Origin: Cyrtodaria siliqua
Lineage: Eukaryota > Mollusca > Bivalvia > Adapedonta > Hiatellidae
DNA length: 64,000 nt
Reading direction: 5' to 3'
Assembly: GCA_037043455.1 (NCBI GenBank)
Contig: JAWPHD010005099.1
Coordinates: forward strand, 62,001-126,000
A program made the translations under genes and the position numbers. The notes beneath the pieces are model-generated. The model was not told the DNA's origin, did not search any database, and saw nothing but the letters and a program-made list of their open reading frames with translations. Of this stretch, positions 55,901-64,000 are shown in pieces (the stretch's first letter is position 1; each line of letters opens with the position of its first letter).

Positions 55901-57380
55901 GACGTGAACACAGTGACACCATGTGTCGTTGACAAGGAGACGAATACAGTGACACCATGTGTAATTAACAATGATGTGAACACAGTGACACCTTGTGTCG
56001 TTGACAAGGACGTGGACACAGTGACACCATGTGTCGTTGACAAGGACGTAAACACAGTGACACCATGTGTCGTTGACAAAGACGTGGCAACAGTGACACC
56101 ATTTGACGTTGACAAGGACGTGAACACAGTGACACCATATGTCGTTGAAAAGGACGTGAACACAGTGACACCTTATGTCGTTGACAATGACCACAGTGAC
56201 ACCTTGTGTAGTTGACAAGGGCGTGGACAAAATGACACCATATTTTGTTGACAATGACCTGGACACACTAACACCATCTGTCGTTGACAAAAACCTGGCA
56301 ACAATGACAGTGACACCATTGGACGTTGGCAAAGACGTGAACATGTGACACCTTGTGTCGTTGACAAGGACGTGAACACAGTGACACATTGTGTCGTTGA
56401 CAAGGACGTGTGCACAGTGACACATTGTGTCATTGACAAGGACTTGGACAGAGTGACACCTTGTGTCGTTAATAAAGACGTGGAGATAGTTACACCATGT
56501 TTCGTTAATAATGACTTAAACACATTGACACCATGTGTCGTTGACAAGGACATGAACAGTGACACAATGTGTCGTTGACAATGATCGCAGTGACACCTTG
56601 AGTAGTTGACAACTTGTGTCTTTGACAAGGACGTGAACACAGTGACATCTTGTGTCGTTGACAAGGTCGTTGACAAAGTGACACCATGTGTCATTGACAA
56701 GGACATGAACACAGTGACACCTTGTGTCGTTGACAAGAATTTGAACACAGTGATACCGTGTGTCGTTGACAATGACGTGGACACAGTGACACCTTGTGTA
56801 GTTGACAAGGACGTGGACATAGTTACATCATGTTTCGTTAGTGATACCATATGCCGCTGACAAGGACGTGGACACATTGACATCATTTGACTTTGACAGG
56901 ACGTGGACACAGTGACACCATATGCCGTTGACAAGGACGTGGACACTGTGACACCATTTGACATTGACAAGGACGTGGACACAGTGATACCATATGTCGT
57001 TGAAAATGGCATGTACACAGTGACACCATATGCCGTTGACAATGAGGTGGACACAATGACACCATTTGACATTGACAAGGACGTGAACACAGTGACGCCA
57101 TATGTCGTTGACAATTGCGTAAACACAGTGACACCATATGCTGTTGACAAGGAGGTGGACACAATGACACTATTGTGTCGATGACAAGGACGTTGACACA
57201 GTGACACAGTGTGCAGTTGACAGGGACGTTGACACAGTGACACCATATGCCGTTGACAAGGAGGTGGACACAACGACACCATTTGACGTTGTCAAGGACG
57301 TGGACACAGTGACTCCTTGTGTCGTTGACAAGGACATGCACACACAGACAAATTGTGTCGTTGACAAGGACGTGGACATC
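49930..57380. repeat. 36-bp minisatellite array, about 7.45 kb
   Basis: The unit is GACAAGGACGTGGACACAGT followed by GACACCATGTGTCGTT (36 bp), about 205 copies in several variants. It equals 12 codons and reads VDKDVDTVTPCV on the plus strand. On the minus strand no frame of the consensus has a stop, which produces overlapping frames such as CHCVHVLVNDTW, MVSLCPRPCQRH and STSLSTTHGVTV. Stops and frameshifts are scattered throughout the plus frame, so I treat the array as a satellite. Higher-order units of 180 bp (50790/50970) and about 683 bp (55030/55712) are visible. Confidence 0.97.
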
Positions 57381-57779
57381 GTTTTATTCAACGAGACTCT
57401 GCCGAGTATCCTATCTTTTTATCCAACGAGTTTATTTAAATAAGTAATACACAGTCACGAATGTAGGATTCTGTTGATTACATAACACACCTACGACATG
57501 ATAGTTTCACTTAATGTTGTCAATTTATCTTATATACGGTGAAATCATGACGTCGTTTTGTTGTCTACATGACGTCAGCTATGCTACGCGGCTGTAACGC
57601 ATTCGCCATACCAGTAATGCGACATCTTAAACCAAATTTTACGTTGCCTACATGTATTTCATGAAGTAAGATTTCAAGCAATGATAAATAGTTAAGGTGT
57701 CTGAACGTATCGTATGATATACCATGCACGCAATTGGGATTAAATGTTTGAATGTATTGAAACACAGTGATTCGGTCCT

Positions 57780-58180
57780 CATTTTCATCTGTAATATACT
57801 AGTGTATTACGAGAAATAAGTAATGGCTTTCTTGCACTCCCAGAAGCCATGTTATGTGATGACCAGCGTCATACAAACGTTACTGTGCTAAAGCTAATGC
57901 AAACTTTGGTATCAATTAGTTGGTAAATAACAAATTCTGGAGACGTTCTTAATAAAAGTGTCATCCATCAGCACATACGACATTGCCACGCTCTATACAA
58001 GCTTACCACAGAACCTTATCACAGACAAGTAAATGCTCTTATTAAAAATACCTTTGCCAGAGAAAAAAACTACATTTTAGGCTTGTAACCATATAAGAGC
58101 GTGTTTTTTTAATAACTGTAATTTGGACAATTACATTATGTGTTCTTACTAGGACGTTTGTGAAGCATTCATGTTTTTAT
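57780..58180 (+). mobile_element. YLDD-family reverse transcriptase fragment around motif A (duplicate)
   Basis: Near-copy of 47395-47835: GCACATACGACATTGCCACG, then CTCTATACAAGCTTACCACA codes for a damaged LYTSLPQ, followed by TATCACAGACAAG. It is more diverged and has its own indels. Confidence 0.72.
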
Positions 58181-58784
58181 TGCTCGTTGATCCCAAAGAA
58201 CCAGTAAATAACACTATCGATTTGTCGCACGGGGATACTTTTTACAGCCACCAAACTGCACTAAACGAACGCCAGGGTGGATGTCAATAACTACTGATAA
58301 GAGAAATCGACTCCAGGATAATCACAGGCATCGGAACAAATCTCCTAGACATACTCTTCAACTTTGTAAAGACCTGGTGTTTGGGCTCGGGGAAACAATA
58401 TAAATGTAATTATATTTGATTACAGATACCACTTCAAGAGGATTTAGTAGAACTTTACAAATTAAAACTTAGAAAGCCTGTTGTTTTGTGTCAGTGTAAC
58501 AATACACAGTCTGTGTTGTGAAGACGTTGTCGTTGCACTACATTTATTGCCTGTTTTAAGCATGTTAAGGGCTAAAATGTAATAAATAATATTTCATATT
58601 TCTACCTTACCATGATGAAAGGATCCCTGATGACTCTACAGCTCATTAATAAGTCAGTCAGTAGCAATAGCATTGGAAGTGTCGGCATGACTGGGTTTAA
58701 ACGTCGGTTTTAACACTTGTTCAGTCTTTCCACGACAACGTCTACTTGTAGCAGTGAGCTCTGTGCTCACCAGTCGTTGTTGCT

Positions 58785-58865
58785 TTAAAGCAGAATATGG
58801 CTTAATCCGGTGCTAGGAGGCGTGAGAGGTTTTGCACTCTACATTACCTGTCATGAACAAACTCA
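58785..58865 (+). mobile_element. Dispersed repeat 'GCTTAAGCCGGTG' family, truncated copy
   Basis: TATGGCTTAATCCGGTGCTA, GGAGGCGTGAGAGGTTTTGC, CTCTACATTACCTGTCATGA; cut off by the 63-bp repeats. Confidence 0.68.
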
Positions 58866-58879
58866 TGAACAGGCAGCCT

Positions 58880-59085
58880 GTACGCACATTACATGATACT
58901 CCACCCACCAGTCACATTAGTATAACACCTGGCCGACAGCCCGTACGCACATTACATGATACTCCAACCACCATTTACATTATTATAACACCTGGCCAAC
59001 AGCCCTTACACACATTACATGATACTCCAACCACCAGTCACATTATTATAACACCTGGCCGACAGCCCTTACATTACATGATACT
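58880..59085. repeat. 63-bp tandem repeat, about 3.3 copies
   Basis: ACACATTACATGATACTCCA recurs near 58881, 58944, 59007 and 59069. The middle reads CATTATTATAACACCTGGCC. The last copy runs directly into the 36-bp array. Confidence 0.9.
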
Positions 59086-59089
59086 CCAT

Positions 59090-60610
59090 TGACATTGACG
59101 TGGACACAGTGACACCATGTGACGTTGACGTTGACGTGGGCACAGTGACACAGTGACACCATGTGACGTTGACGTTGACGTGGACACAGTGACACCATGT
59201 AACGTTGACGTTGACGTGGACACAGTGACACCATGTGACGTTGACGTGGACACAGTGACACCATGTGACGTTGACGTTGACGTGGACATAGTTACAATAT
59301 GTGACTTTGACAAGGAAGTGGACACTCTTGCAATAAGGCACTCTAACATTGCCGTAGACATAGTTACACTATGTGATGTTGATAATGACATGTACACTGT
59401 TACAATATGTGACGTTGACAAAGACATGGACACTGTTACAATTTGTGACGTTGACAAAGACATGGATATAGTTTTAATAAGTGACGTTGACAAAGACAAG
59501 GACACTGTTGCAATATGTGACGTTGACAAAGACATGGACATCGTTACAATATGTGACGTTGACAAAGACATGGATATAGTTGCAATAAGTGACGTTGACA
59601 AAGACATGGACACTGTTACAATATGTGACGCTGACAAAGACATGGACATAGTTGCAATAAATGACGTTGACAAAGACATGGACACTGTTACAATATGTGA
59701 CGTTGACAAAGACATGGATATAGTTGCAATAAGTGACGTTGACAAAGACATGGACATAGTTACAATATGTGATGTTGACAATGACATGGACATAGTTGCA
59801 ATAAGTGACGTTGACAAAGACATTGACATAGTTGCAATAAATGACGTTGACAAAGACATGGACACTGTTACAATATGTGACGTTGACAAAGACACGGACA
59901 TAGTTACAATATGTGACGTTGACAAAGGCATGGACAAAGTTACAATATGTGATGTTGACAATGACATGGACATAGTTGCAATAACTGACTTAAAATGTGA
60001 CAATGACGTGAACACAGAGACACCATTTGACGTTGACAAGGACGTGAACACATTGACACCATGTGTCGTTAGCAATGGCGTGAACACAATGACACAATGT
60101 ATGTTGACAATGACATGGACATAGTTGCAAAAAGTGACTTAAAATGTGACAATGACGTGGACACAGAGACACCATTTGACGTTGACAAGGACGTGAACAC
60201 AGTGACACCATGTGTCGTTGACAATTGCGTGAACACAGTGACACCATGCATCGTTGATCGTGACACCATGTGTCGTTGACAAGGACGTGAAAACAGTTAT
60301 ATGATGTGTCGTTGACAAGGTGGACACAGTGACACCATTTGACGTTGACAAGGACATGAACACAGTGACACCATGTGTCATTGACAAGGACTTGAACACA
60401 GTTATATTATGTGTCGTTGACTAGGACGTGGACACAGTGACACCATTTGACGTTGACAAGGACATGAACACAGTGCCACCATGTGTCATTGACAAGGACA
60501 TGAACACAGTGCCACCAGGTGTCATTGACAAGGACATGAACACAGTGCCACCATGTGTCATTGACAAGGACGTGAACACAACGTTAACAATGACCACAGT
60601 GACACCTTGT
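59090..60610. repeat. 36-bp minisatellite array, second block, about 1.5 kb
   Basis: The left part has short GACGTTGACGTTGACGTGG variants. The middle is dominated by a TGTGACGTTGACAAAGACAT variant (reads CDVDKDMDIVTI). The right part returns to the GACACCATGTGTCGTTGACA variant of the first array. The array ends where the foldback element begins. Confidence 0.96.
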
Positions 60611-61515
60611 ACTGTAGCGATCGTTGTCTGTTTATGTCAGACACGTGAGAACAATTTATGTATTTAATTTTTTTGAGAAAAACAAACTTGTTTGCAAAAA
60701 TCGGGGAATGTCGTTACGTCAAGATATGTTTGTACCTCATGTTCGATACAAGTTTGCCACCAAATACTTGAAACTGACTAATCAAGAACATTGCCCATAT
60801 CAAAGAAGCATGCATTTTTCTATACTGTCTAACACTCTTTTTTTTTTGGTGTGTTTGGTACGTGAGCGTCGTGTGTGACGCATTGGGTGGTTTATTTAAC
60901 GCGGATTGAACTCTCATGACTTTTCATGTACCTACTGTTGATTTTGTTAACATTTGTCAAACTTTTGTTTAAAGACATTTTTAACTATCGTTGCACGGCA
61001 GATTTATAATGTGGCGGTACATACTTTCACACATGCATGTATATGTAAAAATTATAGTTTTTAAGCAACTTTCAAAGCTAACAACTGCTTAAGTATGTAC
61101 GAGTAAGTTAATGGATATGCCGCCTGCACCTACTCGATCTCGCCAGGACCGTGCCTATCTCTCCATCTCTTTTTTAAAAATGAGCATATTTCGGTTTTAG
61201 AGGAGTTTGCAATTCATTTTTCGTGCAGAGGCGAAGTGAGAGTTGAATCAGAGTTAAATCCACCACCCAATGCGTCACAAACTACGTTCACGTAGTCCAA
61301 ACACACCAACAATTGAAGACCAGTATAGAAAATTGCATGCTTCTTTGATATGGGAAAAATGTAAAATTGTATCGAACATGAGGTACACAATCATATCTTC
61401 TTCACGGAATAGCATTCCCCGATTTTTTGAAAACCAGTCTGTTTTTCTCGAAAAAATAAAATACATAAATTGTACTCAAGTTTCTGATATAAACACATGA
61501 CGATCACTCCAGAAC
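60610..61515. mobile_element. Foldback element with about 300-bp inverted repeats
   Basis: 60610-60925 is the reverse complement of 61235-61515: GAGAAAAACAAACTTG against CAGTCTGTTTTTCTCG, AATCGGGGAATGTCGTTACG against GGAATAGCATTCCCCGATTT, TCATGTTCGATACAAGTTTG against ATTGTATCGAACATGAGGTA, and GACGCATTGGGTGGTTTATT against CCACCACCCAATGCGTCACA. A unique centre of about 310 bp has no long frame. The arms differ by indels (the left has about 20 bp extra around TACTTGAAACTGACTAATCA), so the element is not brand new. The open frames in the arms mirror each other and are not genes. Confidence 0.9.
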
Positions 61516-61579
61516 GGAAGTTTCGATCCCTCTTTTTATTAACAGCACCTTTTGGTGCTGGAGGGAATGTTTCGTGGCC

Positions 61580-61655
61580 GTGACTATGTTGACAAGCAAA
61601 TGGAATAAATAAAATTGTCAATGACGTTTACACAGTTACAGTTTGTGTTACAGAT
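61580..61655 (+). repeat. Isolated 36-bp satellite remnant beyond the foldback element
   Basis: TATGTTGACAAGCAAATGG and GTCAATGACGTTTACACAGT TACAGTTTGTGTT follow the 36-bp unit pattern after the element. This suggests the array once continued here and the foldback element landed within or next to it. Confidence 0.65.
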
Positions 61656-61659
61656 GTTT

Positions 61660-62045
61660 GATTACTTTGAGTTTTCTAGAAAAAAAAAGAAAAAAAATCT
61701 ACTTCATAATTTAATGCACGACATGACAACCAGTTGGCGAAACTCAAGAAGCATAACAGGATAAAGAGTTTTCATTACGAATTCATAAATAAATAACATA
61801 CGTACTTTTGGACATACATTCTGACTTTCACTCTACTACTAAAACTCAATAAGGGCTTATTCCAGCGATATGTGTGCGGCGTCAGTCGATCTCACGTATA
61901 TCTCAGTTTACACAATAGCATAAAAAAAGTGCAACACCACCCTGAAAGATGTCTGCCACTAGGGGAAAAAACACAGCATTTGTTTTAAGCAGATGTGATC
62001 TAAAACTTCGAAAAGTCACAATCATGAGTCTGACGTGTTTGCGTA
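61660..62045. other. Non-coding stretch, nothing recognised
   Basis: AT-rich, with no gene or repeat recognised beyond a short A-run near 61680. Confidence 0.5.
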
Positions 62046-62049
62046 CCAC

Positions 62050-62192
62050 TTTATAATGTTAATCAGGCAATTCGTCAGAAATGATACGACCCTGCACTTC
62101 ATGCTTCCTGGAGTGATTGACCTCTCTACAGTCAGGCACTATGCTTCACTTTTCCCATGTGCGATGACTGGACAACCTCGTGGGTCTCTATA
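62050..62192 (+). mobile_element. YLDD-family reverse transcriptase, extreme C-terminus
   Basis: The frame reads RQFVRNDTTLHFMLPGVIDL then STVRHYASLFPCAMTGQPRG SL and a TAA. It matches the native C-terminus at 11.6 kb (IVSYYASLFTCAMTG), including the stop position. No tail follows; the 59-bp array begins soon after. Confidence 0.83.
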
Positions 62193-62244
62193 ATCGCATC
62201 TTCTGAAACCTGAAAGTAAACGTAGGTGAATGAACAGTCACTAG

Positions 62245-62960
62245 GGTTTGTTGGTTTTACTAGAGATGTGTTTAACAATAACATGAACATCGTGACATTA
62301 TAGTTGATCCTACTAGAGATATGTTTGTCTTTAACAATAACGTGAACATCGTGACATTATAGTTGATCCTACTAGAGATGTGTTTCTCTTTAACAATAAC
62401 GTGAACATCGTGACATTATAGTTGATCCTACTAGAGATATATTTCTCTTTAACAATGACGTGAACATCGTGACATTATAGTTGATCCTACTAGAGATGTG
62501 TTTCTCTTTAACAATAACGTGAACATCGTGACATTATAGTTGATCCTACTAGAGATATGTTTCTCTTTAACAATAACGTGAACATCGTGACATTATAGTT
62601 GATCCTACTAGAGATGTGTTTCTCTTTAACAATAACGTGAACATCGTGACATTATAGTTGATCCTACTAGAGATATGTTTCTCTTTAACAATAACGTGAA
62701 CATCGTGACATTATAGTTGATCCTACTAGAGATATGTTTCTCTTTAACAATAACGTGAACATCGTGACATTATAGTTGATCCTACTAGAGATGTGTTTCT
62801 CTTTAACAATAACGTGAACATCGTGACATTATAGTTGATCCTACTAGAGATGTGTTTCTCTCTAACAATAACAGTTGATCCTACTAGAGATGTGTTTCTC
62901 TTTAACAATAACGTGAACATCGTGACATTATAGTTGGTCCTACTAGAGATATGTTTCTCT
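62245..62960. repeat. 59-bp tandem array, about 12 copies
   Basis: The unit begins TTGATCCTACTAGAGATATG, continues TTTCTCTTTAACAATAACGT and ends GAACATCGTGACATTATAG (59 bp, checked 62304 to 62363). Copies are almost identical apart from GATATG/GATGTG alternation and one shortened unit near 62865. The part AACAATAACGTGAACATCGT GACATTATAG resembles the 36-bp satellite unit. Confidence 0.95.
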
Positions 62961-62999
62961 TTGTAAGTAATTATTTAAGAACACTTCTGCGATAAGGGC

Positions 63000-63165
63000 T
63001 ATCACAGCACAACCATATTGCCACTGACCGTTCAAAGGCGTTAGCCCTATTGACAACCCGTTTGTGTTTGAGATGTCACATGACTTGCTTACTAACGCTG
63101 TAATTCGTGTTTGTTTTAATGCGTGTGTTTGGTTGACTGTGTTCTGTGAACGCCAGAGTAGTTTA
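63000..63165 (+). mobile_element. 3'-tail fragment of the YLDD element
   Basis: TTGCCACTGACCGTTCAAAG, GCGTTAGCCCTATTGACAAC and GTGTTTGGTTGACTGTGTTC. Confidence 0.78.
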
Positions 63166-63174
63166 TATCTACTT

Positions 63175-63435
63175 ATATGATGACGTATTTACAAACTTCG
63201 TCAGATCCGTTGTCGAGACCAATTTCATACAATCTTTAAAGCAAACTTGTTAAAAAGTTTATCAAAAGAGATTATTTTCACTGACCGTACCAAGGTGTTA
63301 TCTCTATCGTCAATCCCTTTATGATTGTGACGTCATATACCTTGCCTTTTATTTATCCTTGACATTGTTTCTTGTTTCGTTGCGTGTTTTGGTTAAATGT
63401 GGTTCTCGAAAGCTACATTTCCTGTTCGACGTTCA
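63175..63435 (+). mobile_element. YLDD element fragment: short coding remnant joined to tail
   Basis: TATGATGACGTATTTACAAA is a damaged YGDVIYKLR block. A few codons later it is joined to tail sequence CACTGACCGTACCAAGGTGT, so about 0.6 kb of the family sequence is deleted in between. Confidence 0.7.
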
Positions 63436-63444
63436 TATATCTAC

Positions 63445-64000
63445 TATTTGCCACAATGGCTATGCTGCCCTCTTTGTGCGATGACCGTGTATATTGTGGA
63501 CCCTTTATGACGCTTACCTAAGTATTGTTATGACGGTAACGTTTGATGTTTGTATCCAATCTTGTCTTGTCTGCCCTTAATGGTTTATTCTCGAGCTGCT
63601 CTGGCTTCTGCCAAATCATGGAGTACTTGTTTTGTGGCTTTGTAAGTTGTTTTCCATTCATATATACATGTTCATCTTTGTCTTATACATATACTTATAA
63701 AGCCTACCTGTATTAGTGTTGTCTTGTTTTTTAAACGATATAGCGTGGAGTGGAATTCTATATTTACGTCTCGTTTTATTGGAAAGAGTTAGATTTGGTG
63801 CAGCCTAGAACCTGGTGTAACCCCATCGGTCTATTTTGCCGTTGATTGTTCCAGTGCAGTAATCAATTGGCAAACCCTAGGCCTTATGTTTGTGGTTTAT
63901 TTTTTTATTTATTTTTTTCGTTTATTACCCCTGTATTTGTTTTGAAATGTGTTTCTTGTTGGCTGTTTTCTGTAAATGCTACGTATCTTGTTTTATTATA
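63445..64000 (+). mobile_element. YLDD element copy (coding end plus tail), continues past the window
   Basis: Starts in the last codons (GCCACAATGGCTATGCTGCC, GTGCGATGACCGTGTATATT), then CCTTAATGGTTTATTCTCG, GGCTTCTGCCAAATCATGGA, GGTGCAGCCTAGAACCTGGT and GATTGTTCCAGTGCAGTAAT. It is the same subfamily as 1-520 and probably extends beyond the right edge. Confidence 0.8.

Larger units (their letters stand above)
46930..57380. repeat. Large duplication unit 1: left flank plus 36-bp array
   Basis: The left flank 46930-49930 matches 57388-59090 in order, including GCCGAGTATCCTATC, ATGACGTCGTTTTGTTGTCT, the reverse-transcriptase fragment, the ACTACTGATAAGAGAAATCG segment and TACATGATACTCCATTGACA. 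In both units the flank is followed by the 36-bp array. Confidence 0.88.
57388..60610. repeat. Large duplication unit 2: left flank plus shorter 36-bp array
   Basis: A shorter counterpart of 46930-57380. Its flank lacks the SINE and about 0.7 kb of neighbouring sequence of unit 1 and carries more copies of the 63-bp repeat. Confidence 0.88.

Noticed and set aside
49993..57391. Asp/Val/Thr-rich repeat protein (VDKDVDTVTPCV) as a possible secreted adhesive, byssal or calcium-binding protein
   Set aside because: The frame is broken repeatedly by stops and indels, no signal peptide or splice context is seen, and the minus strand is equally open. A satellite is the simpler reading.
59074..60124. 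337- and 323-residue frames in the second 36-bp array
   Set aside because: Same explanation as for the first array; opposite-strand frames overlap completely.
60624..61621. Four open frames of 63-84 residues around 60.6-61.6 kb
   Set aside because: They are mirror images lying in the arms of the foldback element and share no features of a protein family.

Overview
The window looks like animal (metazoan) nuclear DNA, AT-rich and gene-poor. The mix of tRNA-headed SINEs, a Tx1/L1-type LINE, a mollusc-style reverse-transcriptase family and very large minisatellite arrays suggests a bivalve mollusc; this is inferred from repeat style and not proven. There are no operons, rRNA genes or CRISPR arrays. 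Most long open frames are by-products of tandem repeats whose unit lacks stop codons.

Only one intact protein gene is convincing: a single-coding-exon rhodopsin-like (class A) GPCR at 17752-19080, preceded by a splice acceptor in its 5' UTR. It lies in a roughly 10-kb block (about 12.9-23.1 kb) that is duplicated in direct orientation at about 35.9-46.9 kb. The second copy carries the same receptor as a pseudogene with two nonsense codons (43812-45128). A third, older fragment (TM4 to the third intracellular loop) lies on the minus strand at 2874-3290.

Retroelements dominate the spaces between. One family is a reverse transcriptase with LYTTLPH (motif A), GIP (motif B) and a YLDD-type motif C. 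It is present as coding fragments at 5.8-6.5, 11.6-12.1, 27.3-28.05, 38.1, 47.5-47.8, 57.9-58.2, 62.05 and 63.2-63.5 kb. Its conserved 3' tail accounts for the repeat seen in more than ten places (with the GTTCCAAGGCGGTAGCCC core), including both ends of the window. A second retroelement, a 5'-truncated L1/Tx1-type LINE (31285-35215), has a 14-bp target-site duplication and sits inside one copy of an older local duplication. SINEs, small foldback elements (MITE-like hairpins) and a 0.9-kb foldback element complete the set.

Tandem arrays fill about 15 kb: 17-bp units at 6.9-7.2 and 8.4-11.5 kb, 21-bp at 12.4-12.9, 25-bp at 23.4-23.9, 26-bp at 24.2-24.4, 31-bp at 25.1-26.9, 36-bp at 49.9-57.4 and 59.1-60.6, and 59-bp at 62.2-63.0. 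The two 36-bp arrays and their left flanks form a second large tandem duplication (46.9-57.4 / 57.4-60.6 kb). The 59-bp unit appears to have the 36-bp unit embedded in it.

I did not find a convincing new functional system. The strongest signals are structural: the nested duplication history, the explanation of the dispersed repeat as reverse-transcriptase tails, and the derivation of one satellite from another.
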